DNA of 64,000 nt from an uncultured Draconibacterium sp. (GTDB lineage Bacteria > Bacteroidota > Bacteroidia > Bacteroidales > Prolixibacteraceae): the NCBI RefSeq assembly GCF_963676815.1, contig NZ_OY781365.1:5614501-5678500 (forward strand), read 5' to 3'. The translations under genes were made by a program, and so were the position numbers. The notes under the pieces are model-generated. The model was not told the DNA's origin and ran no database searches. It was given only the letters and a program-made list of their open reading frames with translations. Positions 38,204-47,297 of the stretch are shown here, piece after piece. The stretch's first letter is position 1. Every line of letters begins with the position of its first letter.

Positions 38204-41056
38204 TTACTTGTTTGTTGATGTATATTCAATTTGATAATTTCCAGAACCTAAAATCAGCATTGTTTTATTCTGAATTTCAGTATTATTTTCTGCCTGAAAT
38301 TTATCCCAACCAGTTCCGTTAATTTTTAAAGTAAGCCGCTCCTTTTCTGAAATTTCAACCCTTGCTTTTGTGTTAAATGGTACGTTTAATCGCATAGAAA
38401 TAGTTGAGTCGATTTGTTCCCAACTGTTATGAATAGTACCATAAGATGTTGGAATATTTACGGTTGTATTTGTAATGCTTTCAGGCGAGATTGGATTCAC
38501 CGAAAACTCTTTGTAACCAGGTTTGTCGTAAGTTGATTTTATTCCTCCCAACGATTCGTAGAAGTAAGCTGCAAAACCACTGTGCATGGGATGATTTAGC
38601 GAATTGGTTAATCCCTCCATTTCGTCCCAGTAAAACTGACGTTCGGGCCAGGTGGTAAAGCCGTAATTCATTACATAAGTTTGGCTCGGGAAGGTTGGCG
38701 TTGTTAGTATTTGATACGCCAAATCTGCATGTCCATATTTGTTCAGAACGGTGTAAATGTATCTGTTGCCATGAATACCTGTAGCATGATGTCCTCCTTT
38801 TACTGCCTCGATATTGTATTTTAAACCGTTCACTACCGATGCTATTTTATCTTCTGGAACCATGCCAAATTGCAAAGCCATTACCGTAGCTGTTTGGCTT
38901 CCATACCAATAATAATTCACCAGTGGAATATTTTCCAAATAAACCGAATTAAAAGCGTCAAAGAGTTCTTGCTTTTCTTTTTTCATTTTTTGTTGAAATT
39001 CAACATCATCATTCATTTCAGCAAAATATTCCATTACGCCCAAAACATCGTAGAAATAGGCATTGGCTGAAACAACCGGATGGCATTCCATCGCATCCGG
39101 ATTTTGACGTCTGTCCCAGCGTGGCGGGCACCAATCTCCCATGCCGTTGTCAATAATTCCTTTTTCGTTTTTAAAAGAAAGGTAATAGTTGGTCAATTCT
39201 TTCATATCCTTGTAATACTCGGTTACAATCGAAGAATCGCCATAATAAATGTAGTTGTACCAAGGCAAATACATGGTTGCCACTCCCCAATCAAGTTTTG
39301 CAATTGTTGAGGTACGTTTACCGGGAGCAATCATGGTGGGTACGTTGAATTGTTCGTTCGTATTTTCGCCTTTTGTTGGACGCATCTGAGTACGAATATC
39401 CTCCATGTATTTTTTGTAAAAATTGGCTAAATCGTAGGTATACAAAGCATATTCGCCAAATGCATGAGCATCGCCCAGCCAACCGCATTTTTCGCGGTGC
39501 GGACAATCTTCCGGAATACCATGCAGGTTATCCACAATGGTCCAGCGGCTAATGGTATCCATTTTATTGAGTAATGGATCGGAGCACACAAAATTCCCTT
39601 TTTGCTCCACATCGGTGGCTACTAAAACTGCTTTAATAGTATTTGCATCAGGCTTGGTTGAAACGCCTGTAATTTGAGCGTAACGAAAACCATGATACGA
39701 AAACTTTGGCTCCCAGGTTTCCGGTCCGTCGCCCTTGCAAATGTATTTTAAAAGCTGTGGCATTCCATTGGCTCCTCCACCCGTTGTGCCCGGGTAAATA
39801 TTATCGCCACTTTGCGTTAACGCTTCGGTTGGAATAATTTCAATAACCTGCCCGGTTTTTTCGTTTACGGTAATTTGCACCCAGCCGGCTATATTTTGGC
39901 CAAAATCAATAATCCAATTTCCGGTAATTGGAGACTTGAATACGCGTTTAGGCGGAAGTTCTTTCAATCTGCGAATTGGTGGCATTTCCTGAATACTAAT
40001 TTTATTCAGTTTAGGCGATATGGTTTTCGCTTTCGTCCATTTTGAATCGTTGTAAGCAACAGTATTCCAGCCCTCAATTTCGAAACGGGCATCATACGTT
40101 TCGCCGCCATAAACATTATCGAAAACTATTGGTCCTGTTGAATTTTTCCAGTTCTCGTCGGTGGTAAATTCAGCCTGTGTTCCATCGGTATACGTTAGCT
40201 GTACCAACAAACGCGCTGCAGGAGTTCCATATGCCATATCGCGCTCCGATTCCGGGTCGTTTTTCCACGAAATGCTTTGTCCGTAAAAACCATTACCAAC
40301 GATAAGACCAAGCGCATTTTCTCCCTTTTTTAATTGATTGGTAACATCGTAGGCCACATAATACGCTTGTTTGTCGTAATTCGATGGAGCCGGGTCTAAA
40401 ACGTGGTCGCCTGTTTTTTCGCCATTTATGTATAACTCGTAATACCCCAAACCACAAACGTAGGCACGGGCATTTTTAATTTCTCTATTTGCAGTTATTT
40501 TGTTTCGGAAATAGCCAACCGGGTTACTGGTTACTCTGGCAGGTTTCTCCATTCTTCCGGTTTTGTAGTCACGAAACCGGTATTCCGATGTGCGTGTATT
40601 TTTCGATAAACAAATCCATTTGGCATCTCCCCAGTTGCTTTCGCTAATCAATCCTGTCTCGAAAGTATTAACCGGCGACCAGTCTGAAGCTTCACCTTTT
40701 TCGTCCCAGATTTTTACTTTCCACCAATATTTTTGGGTCGGATTCAGCTGTTCTCCTTTGTATTTTAGATGTGCCGATTGCGCACTTTCTACTTTTCCTG
40801 AATTCCAAAGATCAGCGTCATTTTCATTTAACCATTCCGGATTAGAAGCTACCAAAACCTGGTAGGCCGTTTGTTCCCGGTTAAAACCATCGGCATTTAC
40901 AATCCAAGATAATAGTGGTTGTTCGTTATCAATAGCAATCGGATTTGTTTGGTAATTGCAGGTAAGCGATTGGAATTGCAAATTCTGGGCATGTGCGTAT
41001 TTTGAAAATGTTAAAGTGGTGAGAGATAATAAGAATAAGAATATTAGGTTTTTCAT
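38204..41056 (-). CDS. GH78 alpha-L-rhamnosidase, exported, first gene of its operon
   Basis: Second alpha-L-rhamnosidase, 950 residues from the ATG at 41056, which starts a strong signal peptide (MKNLIFLFLLSLTTLTF, cleavage near YAHAQ). The frame stays open upstream to a TTG at 41284, but those 76 residues have no domain character and cover a terminator and an inverted repeat. The domain order matches its neighbour: fibronectin-like N-domain, concanavalin domain (YVCGLGYYELYINGEKTGDH), catalytic (alpha/alpha)6 barrel with GIPEDCPHREKCGWLGDAH, and C-terminal beta domain. The Asp-Glu pattern of the acid motif differs from the neighbour (CPHREKCGW versus CPQRDERVGW), so the two enzymes probably act on different rhamnosides, for example sulfated versus unsulfated or different linkages. 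The GH3 start lies 10 bases downstream. Confidence 0.92.
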   Translation of the reverse strand: MKNLIFLFLLSLTTLTFSKYAHAQNLQFQSLTCNYQTNPIAIDNEQPLLSWIVNADGFNREQTAYQVLVASNPEWLNENDADLWNSGKVESAQSAHLKYKGEQLNPTQKYWWKVKIWDEKGEASDWSPVNTFETGLISESNWGDAKWICLSKNTRTSEYRFRDYKTGRMEKPARVTSNPVGYFRNKITANREIKNARAYVCGLGYYELYINGEKTGDHVLDPAPSNYDKQAYYVAYDVTNQLKKGENALGLIVGNGFYGQSISWKNDPESERDMAYGTPAARLLVQLTYTDGTQAEFTTDENWKNSTGPIVFDNVYGGETYDARFEIEGWNTVAYNDSKWTKAKTISPKLNKISIQEMPPIRRLKELPPKRVFKSPITGNWIIDFGQNIAGWVQITVNEKTGQVIEIIPTEALTQSGDNIYPGTTGGGANGMPQLLKYICKGDGPETWEPKFSYHGFRYAQITGVSTKPDANTIKAVLVATDVEQKGNFVCSDPLLNKMDTISRWTIVDNLHGIPEDCPHREKCGWLGDAHAFGEYALYTYDLANFYKKYMEDIRTQMRPTKGENTNEQFNVPTMIAPGKRTSTIAKLDWGVATMYLPWYNYIYYGDSSIVTEYYKDMKELTNYYLSFKNEKGIIDNGMGDWCPPRWDRRQNPDAMECHPVVSANAYFYDVLGVMEYFAEMNDDVEFQQKMKKEKQELFDAFNSVYLENIPLVNYYWYGSQTATVMALQFGMVPEDKIASVVNGLKYNIEAVKGGHHATGIHGNRYIYTVLNKYGHADLAYQILTTPTFPSQTYVMNYGFTTWPERQFYWDEMEGLTNSLNHPMHSGFAAYFYESLGGIKSTYDKPGYKEFSVNPISPESITNTTVNIPTSYGTIHNSWEQIDSTISMRLNVPFNTKARVEISEKERLTLKINGTGWDKFQAENNTEIQNKTMLILGSGNYQIEYTSTNK

Positions 41057-41124
41057 TTCGGATTGGTATAAATATTTCTTCTTAGAGCAAGTATTATTAT
41101 CGGTACAATTAATCGAGATTACTG

Positions 41125-41178
41125 AAATTGCCCCATGCAACTTTATCGCATTTACTAATTTGGAACGTGGGGCAATTT
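41125..41178 (-). repeat. 11-bp inverted repeat upstream of GH78
   Basis: AAATTGCCCCA (41125-41135) and TGGGGCAATTT (41168-41178) are perfect complements around a 32-base loop. The element lies 70-120 bases before the GH78 start and could be a leader structure or an operator. No TAnnTTTG promoter could be placed nearby. Confidence 0.5.
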
Positions 41179-41272
41179 TGCCTGTAATATTTATCCCAGC
41201 GCTTCGCACAGGACTAATAGTTTGCACACCTTTGGTGCTGTGTCTAAAATCTGACAAAACATAGTTAGAATA

Positions 41273-41295
41273 AACCCTCCCCAAAAGGGAGGGTT
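41273..41295 (-). terminator. 9-bp GC-rich hairpin after the Sus operon, terminator candidate
   Basis: AACCCTCCC (41273-41281) pairs perfectly with GGGAGGGTT (41287-41295) around a 5-base loop. In the minus-strand transcript it is followed by UUAUUCUAAC, a weak U-run. It lies 80 bases after the stop of the surface lipoprotein gene (41375) and probably ends that operon. Confidence 0.6.
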
Positions 41296-41374
41296 CCTGT
41301 CTTAGTTAAACTAACTAAACCTTGTCCTACTAATTAAAATAACTTTGATAGTCTTTTATCTTGTTGACACTAAA

Positions 41375-42424
41375 CTATAATTCGGTTAATTCGATTGTGA
41401 ATTCTTCAAACTCCACATCTCTGTTTCTTATTACCAATGTGTCTTTTACAGCGTGGGTTTCATCGTTAACAGTATCAGTATACTGGTAATCTAAATAGAT
41501 AACATCACGTTTTTCGCCACCCCATTCGTCACCATTTTCAACAAATTGGCCTGAACCAGAAACGTTATATGGATCATCTCCGAAACCAGTGACAACGCAT
41601 GTTTCATCAGTACTAAATTTTAATTCAACATTCACATCTCCGGGACTAGTGAGATCTCCTCTTCGCACACGATTAGCATATGTTACATCATACCTACCAC
41701 TCGTTGTTACATCAACTAACTCATCTTTCTCAACATATTCTGACCTATATGTAGAGGTAGTTGTCTCACCCAAATTATTTGTCATGACATCTACACCACG
41801 ACGTAAATATTTCCCTTGAAATTTGTTCATGAATTTTATACCAAAAAGTGTATAATCTTTAGGGGCAGGATTCCAATCTGCATCCAATATTTTAACTGGA
41901 TTATCTACAATAGGTACTCCCGTTAATAACGAATCCAGCTCTTCAAAACCCGTTATTTTTAACGGAATCACGTAATGCGTTTCGTTTTTTCCGGCAAAAG
42001 AAAGTGTGTCGTCAAAAAAGGCATCTTCCAGTTGAACAGAGATACGACCATTTACAGAACCTACCGGAATTGTAACAGAACCAGATTGTTCTATCGTGTA
42101 GTAGGATTCAGGCAATACCTGCACATTTACAGAATCTACTCCCAGGATATTGGCATCTATTAATTCCGGAGCCAATTCAAAATACACTTTTCGATTTATA
42201 TTATTTTCAAAAACGCCAGACATCACTACACCTATTTCAAAGCGTCCGTTGTTGTCGTTATCGTTAAAACCCAAATCATATTTTCCTAAAACCAAAGTTC
42301 TAGCAGGTCTTTGGTAAGGGAAAAAGACTGAAGTAGTATCAAAATCCCGTACCGCAAACTCCTGATTTTCACAAGCCATAAGACTCAGAATCAAAGCGGA
42401 AATTATAACTAATTTTAATTTCAT
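41375..42424 (-). CDS. DUF1735/DUF5627-type surface glycan-binding lipoprotein
   Basis: A 349-residue lipoprotein (LSLMAC, Cys18). The N-terminal half is a beta-sandwich of the DUF1735/BT_3987-like type (TTSVFFPYQRPARTLVLG, YYTIEQSGSVTIPVGSVNG), and the C-terminal half (ADWNPAPKDYTLFGIKFMNK onwards) matches the DUF5627-like lipocalin/beta domain. Such proteins take the SusE position, after SusC and SusD, and bind glycan on the outer surface to help capture the polymer. It follows the SusD stop by 32 bases and is the last gene of the double SusC/SusD operon. No catalytic residues were recognised. Confidence 0.8.
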   Translation of the reverse strand: MKLKLVIISALILSLMACENQEFAVRDFDTTSVFFPYQRPARTLVLGKYDLGFNDNDNNGRFEIGVVMSGVFENNINRKVYFELAPELIDANILGVDSVNVQVLPESYYTIEQSGSVTIPVGSVNGRISVQLEDAFFDDTLSFAGKNETHYVIPLKITGFEELDSLLTGVPIVDNPVKILDADWNPAPKDYTLFGIKFMNKFQGKYLRRGVDVMTNNLGETTTSTYRSEYVEKDELVDVTTSGRYDVTYANRVRRGDLTSPGDVNVELKFSTDETCVVTGFGDDPYNVSGSGQFVENGDEWGGEKRDVIYLDYQYTDTVNDETHAVKDTLVIRNRDVEFEEFTIELTEL

Positions 42425-42456
42425 GTTATCTAATTTTAATTTTTTAAATTATGCAA

Positions 42457-44178
42457 TTACCATCCAGCATTTTGTTCTAACTCCGGAAACTTTAAAATTT
42501 CATCGTTAGGAATAGGCATATAAGTAGCAAATGATTGATAATTCCTTGTCTCAACAGATATACCTAAATCATAATCGGTTCCATCAAAGAAAGCCCCTTC
42601 AACTGTTTCATTTAAAGACAATCCCCATCTTCTTAAGTCCCAAAATCTGTGGCCTTCAAAACTCAACTCTATGCGTCGCTCATTTCTAATTAGTTCTCGC
42701 ATAGCTTCTTTTGATGTAACAGATGCTAAATAATCATCAGGTTGAGCAAGCCCTGCTCTTTCTCTTATTGCGGCAATAACATCACGTGCAGACATCCCGT
42801 TAATCACCTGGTCAGGACCACCAACTTCATTAGCTGCTTCGGCAAATATTAGAAACAACTCTGTATATCTGAAATAAACATCGTAGTGTCTTTGATCAAC
42901 TGTAGAGCCATCATCATTCAACCTTACGTCAGGACGTAATAACTTTTTAAGGTAATAACCTGTTCTTGTTGAATACTCAGGAATGGAATCTAATCTATCA
43001 ATTCCTCCTCCAACACCAGTATTAATAGTTCCTCCTCCAAAAGAGCTTCCATTTAGCACTACAAACTCAGCTAATCTGGGATCTCTGTTAGCATAAGGAT
43101 TTTGTGGATCATAACCATTATCCTCTGTTGCAGGGAATCCGCTTAGCATAGGGAATGCGTCTACAAAATTTTGTGAAGGATTGATTTCTCCATTGCCATT
43201 TACAGAAGGCGGAAACATACGGCTCTCCATACCTGAATTTGGGCCTCCGATAGTACCTCTCCAAATCATTTCGGCATCATCATTTTCGTCGTAGGCTTTG
43301 TAATAATCAACACCATTACCAGCCAAGCCAGGAACACCTCCTATAGTATTCAATAATTCACTTGCATCGGTTGCAGCCATATTGTAATAACCCTGATCAT
43401 TTAAAAATGATGGGCTCGCTGCGAAAAGTGCCAAACGGGCTTTTAACGCTCTCACTATTCTACCCGAGATTCGTAAATTATAACGAGAACCATTAACAAC
43501 GTCGTATTTATCAAAATCATAGTTTGTATACAATGGGTCTACATCTCCCTCACTTAAACCATAGTCTGTTGGTAATAAATCAAGTGCAGCATCAAAATCT
43601 GCCATAATGGCTTCAACAGTAGCTTCGAATGATAAACGAGGTGTATTAAAATCACCATCAGCCTCTATAAACGTAGTTATATAGGGTACTCCTAACAACT
43701 CACCAGAAGTACCTACACCCGCATGTGCCTGTAATGCATAAAAGTGATGTAATCCTCTCAATGCAAGAGCTTCACCTTCCATACGGAGATAAAACATTTC
43801 GTTCATTTGTTCGTCTGAAGTCCAAACAATCTCACCTGCTTCAATGATCTCTAAAAATTTGTTTACCCATAAAATACTTTCGAAATTATTCCAGCGTGAA
43901 GCTGGGTTAAACTGCGCATTCAGCTCACCAAGAGCCATACGCTTAAAATTGTTATCTAATTGGTTATTTACAGCGTCGTCTGTTGCAGCATCAATAAAGG
44001 TAAACTGATCTACTAAACGCGAATAGCCATTCAATAATATTCCTTCTGCCGATGCCGGATCGCTACTAACAAAGTCATAGTCCAACCTGTTTTCATCAAT
44101 AGGGTCCAACAGACTTTCGCAGCTTACTATCGCTGTAAAGACCGACATAATGACTATATATTTTATTAAATTTTTCAT
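42457..44178 (-). CDS. SusD/RagB-like nutrient-binding lipoprotein
   Basis: A 573-residue outer-membrane SusD homologue. Lipobox AIVSC with Cys20. Recognisable segments are YLRMEGEALALRGLHHFYAL, FRYTELFLIFAEAANEVGG, IRNERRIELSFEGHRFWDLRRWG and the C-terminal YMPIPNDEIL...ELEQNAGW. It is the partner of the SusC encoded 23 bases upstream and precedes the SusE-position lipoprotein. The glycan specificity cannot be read from the sequence. Confidence 0.95.
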   Translation of the reverse strand: MKNLIKYIVIMSVFTAIVSCESLLDPIDENRLDYDFVSSDPASAEGILLNGYSRLVDQFTFIDAATDDAVNNQLDNNFKRMALGELNAQFNPASRWNNFESILWVNKFLEIIEAGEIVWTSDEQMNEMFYLRMEGEALALRGLHHFYALQAHAGVGTSGELLGVPYITTFIEADGDFNTPRLSFEATVEAIMADFDAALDLLPTDYGLSEGDVDPLYTNYDFDKYDVVNGSRYNLRISGRIVRALKARLALFAASPSFLNDQGYYNMAATDASELLNTIGGVPGLAGNGVDYYKAYDENDDAEMIWRGTIGGPNSGMESRMFPPSVNGNGEINPSQNFVDAFPMLSGFPATEDNGYDPQNPYANRDPRLAEFVVLNGSSFGGGTINTGVGGGIDRLDSIPEYSTRTGYYLKKLLRPDVRLNDDGSTVDQRHYDVYFRYTELFLIFAEAANEVGGPDQVINGMSARDVIAAIRERAGLAQPDDYLASVTSKEAMRELIRNERRIELSFEGHRFWDLRRWGLSLNETVEGAFFDGTDYDLGISVETRNYQSFATYMPIPNDEILKFPELEQNAGW

Positions 44179-44201
44179 TTTATCTATCTATTTTATATTA
44201 A

Positions 44202-47200
44202 TTAAAATGATACTCTTACTCCAGCAATATAAGTTCTGGCCTGCGGATTACCACCAATATTTAACTGACGGATATCTTTATTTTCACCTACTTCAAAAAG
44301 GTTAGTGCCTTGTACATTCACGCTTAAACCTTCAATGCCGATTTTATCACATAAAGTATCAGTGAACTCATATGTTAACTGTGCACGGTTGATTCTAAAG
44401 AAGCTATTATCATACAACCAGAAGGATGATGTTCTAAAGTTATTTTGATTATTCCCGGAAGATAATCTTGGAAAGGTTGCTGTATTAGCAGTTTCAGATG
44501 TCCAACGTCCTGATACCTCCTCAGAGTATTTATCCGTTCCGTTAGGAGTATAGTAATTATTAAACGTACTACTTAGCTTATTACCACTTCCTCCTGTTTG
44601 ACCGGTACCTAATACAAATAAATTGAATCCTTTATATTTTAGATTTAGGTTGACTCCATATGTCCATGGACTCGCATTCTGTCCGATAGCAACTTGATCA
44701 TCTTGATCGATAATATTATCGCCATTTTGATCTGCATATCTTATGTCTCCTGGTTGTACATCTCCGAAGTTTGGTACGGGAAGGTTATCGTTTAAAACAA
44801 GTTTTCCATCTGCATCTGCAGTAAAATCAGATTCGGAGTAAAAACCTAAATCTTCATATCCAAAAATACTAGACACCTCTAATCCTTGTCTGTTTTGGTA
44901 ATCAAACTCGTTCGTTTCTGAACGTTTTGAAGCTTCTGTTTGACTATATAACACATTCGCACCGACACCAATTGAAAAATCGTTAATTGTTTTCTTATAA
45001 TTCAAGCCTAATTCAAACCCCGTGTACAAATTCGCATTAAAATTATCATAAGGTCTAAATGTGTTATAATAAGACGGATATTGATCAGCTAAAAATACTA
45101 ATTGTTTATCAAGTTCGGTTCTAAAATAATTCGCTTCTACCCAAAGTGAATTCATCAAATAGCTTTCAAAACCAATGTTTAAGTCTATACGTTCTTCATA
45201 TCCCAAATCAGGATTGGCTCCTTGCGAAATTTTTTGTTTTCGGTTGGAGTATACGCCATCTCCCCAGGTAAAACTGGCTCCGTCAGAATAATTTTCATCG
45301 TATAAATAATAACCTGAAATTCCTCTATCAGATTTAATTATTCCTCCGGAAGCTTTTAATTTTAAGTAATTTATAAAATCGACATCTCTCAAAAATGACT
45401 CTTCGCTCAAAATATATCCCAATCCAACTGTTGGCGAAAAACCGCCTCTGTTTCCTTCTGCTAACTTTAGAGAATGTGCATAAGCTCCGGAAAAATCAAC
45501 AAATAATTTTTTCTTGAAGTCGTAAGTCACTTGAAGCCCTAAATGAGAATCTTTATCTGCTTGAACAGCTCCATCTCTTTTTTCCTGATTATAATACCCC
45601 AGAAACGTTGAATTAATTGAGTGATCATCGGCAAAGGTTTTTACATAATTCACTAATGCGTACATACCTATTCGTGATGTAAATCCATTGGAACTAACAT
45701 TCTCTGACAAATCTCTTCTATCTTGTCCAAAATCTTGTAAAGCCGTTATTTTACCATTTTCCCAGGTAGGAGCATAAGTTCTATACTCATTTGATATAGA
45801 TGTAGTGTAAGCATCGTAAAAATCGAAACTTAAATAAGTTTTTGCCGACAAGCCTTCGGTTATTCTGGAAAGATCGAAATTTATTGCGTTATTAAACTGA
45901 GTAACACGAGACACCTGATTTTGATAACCACCAGCTATAGATTTTGCCACGGGTGCATCGACACCATATTGCTGTGCAGTACCCAGTAAATTACCATCAA
46001 AAATGGTAGCTCCGGCTAGTACAGTTTCAAGATCCGGGTTGTTTTCAAGATCAAACGAACTTACCGGGAGTAAGGGCGCATAATCATAAGGTATAAATGT
46101 AGTGGCGGCACTTAACAAGTTTGCTCTGGGACTTTTTGAGTAGTTAAGAATTGCCACACCATCAATACTACTGGTAATCCAGTCGTTTACCCTAAAATCT
46201 ATATTACCTCTTACGTTAAAACGATTTGATCCTGCGTTTATATCCTCATTAATATCAACCCAATCTTCATTGTAGAGCCATCCTACATTAACATAGTATT
46301 TCGATTTGTCATTACCTCCAGAAAACTCAGTAATAACATTATGAGTATTTACATATGATTGTACAAAGTCATACAAATCAACATCAGGATACTCGATAGG
46401 ATTTAAACCATTTCTTGTGTTCTGAATTTGTTCTTGAGAAAAACCTACCACAGATGGATCTATACCATCGTTTGTAAAAGCCTCATTGCGAAACTCCATA
46501 GAAGTGGCAGCATCCAAATAATTCGGCAAAGCTAAAGCTGTTTTAATACCAGAACGCACATTTACTTTTACCTCTTTTTTATTGGTTTTACCACGTTTTG
46601 TGTTTATGATAATCACTCCGTTTCTCCCCTGGCTACCATATAATGCCACGGCATTTGCATCTTTAAGTACGGTTATTTGTTCAACCTCGTCCATATTTAA
46701 TAGGTTAGGATCACGTCCAAAAACACCATCAATTACGAACAATGCCTCTCCTATACCTCTAATATCGGATGAGCCTCTCACCCCTGTTGTTAAACCAGCA
46801 ATATAATCTCTCACAAACTGAGTGTTATCATAGGATAAACGGTCTTTCGTGTTTACTGACGACACAGAACCAACCATATCACGTCTGTCTCTTGTTGCAA
46901 CTCCCATGTTAATTTCGTCATCTTCTGACGCTAGAAAGTCTGACTTCACCAGAGTAATGTCACTAGTGCCAGCAATATCAGATAAGTTTAAAAGTAGCGA
47001 CTCATAGCCTTTCTTTTCTATAACTACCGCCTGGTCATTAAGCAAGGTAATATTAAATTGTCCATCGGCGTTAGTAGATGCCCGAGAACCTTCTGCACCG
47101 TAAATATTAACCTCATTTAAAGGATTCCCTTGCTGATCGATCACGGTTGCTGATACTTGTGTGCCAGCAGACTGAGCCGTCACCATACCACAAAAACTGA

Positions 47201-47252
47201 ACATGGTGAAGCACACAAGGATGAATAACTTATATAATTTATTTATCTTCAT
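44202..47252 (-). CDS. SusC-like TonB-dependent transporter with divergent TonB-box region
   Basis: Outer-membrane importer of 1016 residues from the ATG at 47252, which begins a clear signal peptide (MKINKLYKLFILVCFTMFSF, cleavage near GMVTAQ); the ATG 14 codons upstream is weaker. A CarboxypepD_reg-like domain is present (VSATVIDQQGNPLNEVNIYG). The usual VVVGYG stretch is replaced by NMGVATRDRRDMVGSVSSV. The plug contains IRGIGEALFVIDGVFGRDP and VLKDANAVALYGSQGRNGV, and the barrel ends ARTYIAGVRVSF. It follows the SusD stop at 47298 by 45 bases. Together with the SusD downstream it forms a second, divergent transport pair in this operon. Confidence 0.94.
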   Translation of the reverse strand: MKINKLYKLFILVCFTMFSFCGMVTAQSAGTQVSATVIDQQGNPLNEVNIYGAEGSRASTNADGQFNITLLNDQAVVIEKKGYESLLLNLSDIAGTSDITLVKSDFLASEDDEINMGVATRDRRDMVGSVSSVNTKDRLSYDNTQFVRDYIAGLTTGVRGSSDIRGIGEALFVIDGVFGRDPNLLNMDEVEQITVLKDANAVALYGSQGRNGVIIINTKRGKTNKKEVKVNVRSGIKTALALPNYLDAATSMEFRNEAFTNDGIDPSVVGFSQEQIQNTRNGLNPIEYPDVDLYDFVQSYVNTHNVITEFSGGNDKSKYYVNVGWLYNEDWVDINEDINAGSNRFNVRGNIDFRVNDWITSSIDGVAILNYSKSPRANLLSAATTFIPYDYAPLLPVSSFDLENNPDLETVLAGATIFDGNLLGTAQQYGVDAPVAKSIAGGYQNQVSRVTQFNNAINFDLSRITEGLSAKTYLSFDFYDAYTTSISNEYRTYAPTWENGKITALQDFGQDRRDLSENVSSNGFTSRIGMYALVNYVKTFADDHSINSTFLGYYNQEKRDGAVQADKDSHLGLQVTYDFKKKLFVDFSGAYAHSLKLAEGNRGGFSPTVGLGYILSEESFLRDVDFINYLKLKASGGIIKSDRGISGYYLYDENYSDGASFTWGDGVYSNRKQKISQGANPDLGYEERIDLNIGFESYLMNSLWVEANYFRTELDKQLVFLADQYPSYYNTFRPYDNFNANLYTGFELGLNYKKTINDFSIGVGANVLYSQTEASKRSETNEFDYQNRQGLEVSSIFGYEDLGFYSESDFTADADGKLVLNDNLPVPNFGDVQPGDIRYADQNGDNIIDQDDQVAIGQNASPWTYGVNLNLKYKGFNLFVLGTGQTGGSGNKLSSTFNNYYTPNGTDKYSEEVSGRWTSETANTATFPRLSSGNNQNNFRTSSFWLYDNSFFRINRAQLTYEFTDTLCDKIGIEGLSVNVQGTNLFEVGENKDIRQLNIGGNPQARTYIAGVRVSF

Positions 47253-47297
47253 TTTTCTTTCGTTTTTTGTTTTAGTAAAAACAAATGCATTCAAGTT

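Larger units (their letters stand above)
41057..41374. promoter_or_regulatory. Intergenic region between Sus operon and GH78 operon (318 bases)
   Basis: No gene is apparent. The region holds the terminator candidate at 41273-41295 and the inverted repeat at 41125-41178. Its GTTAGAAT at about 41263-41270 differs by one base from the reverse complement of the ATTCTAAT repeat found upstream of the susC-led operon, but only one copy is present. A promoter for the GH78 operon must lie here if it is not transcribed by read-through. Confidence 0.55.

Noticed and set aside
41057..41284. 76-codon N-terminal extension of the GH78 frame starting at a TTG
   Set aside because: It translates the terminator hairpin and the 11-bp inverted repeat, has no domain character, and the ATG at 41056 starts a normal signal peptide.
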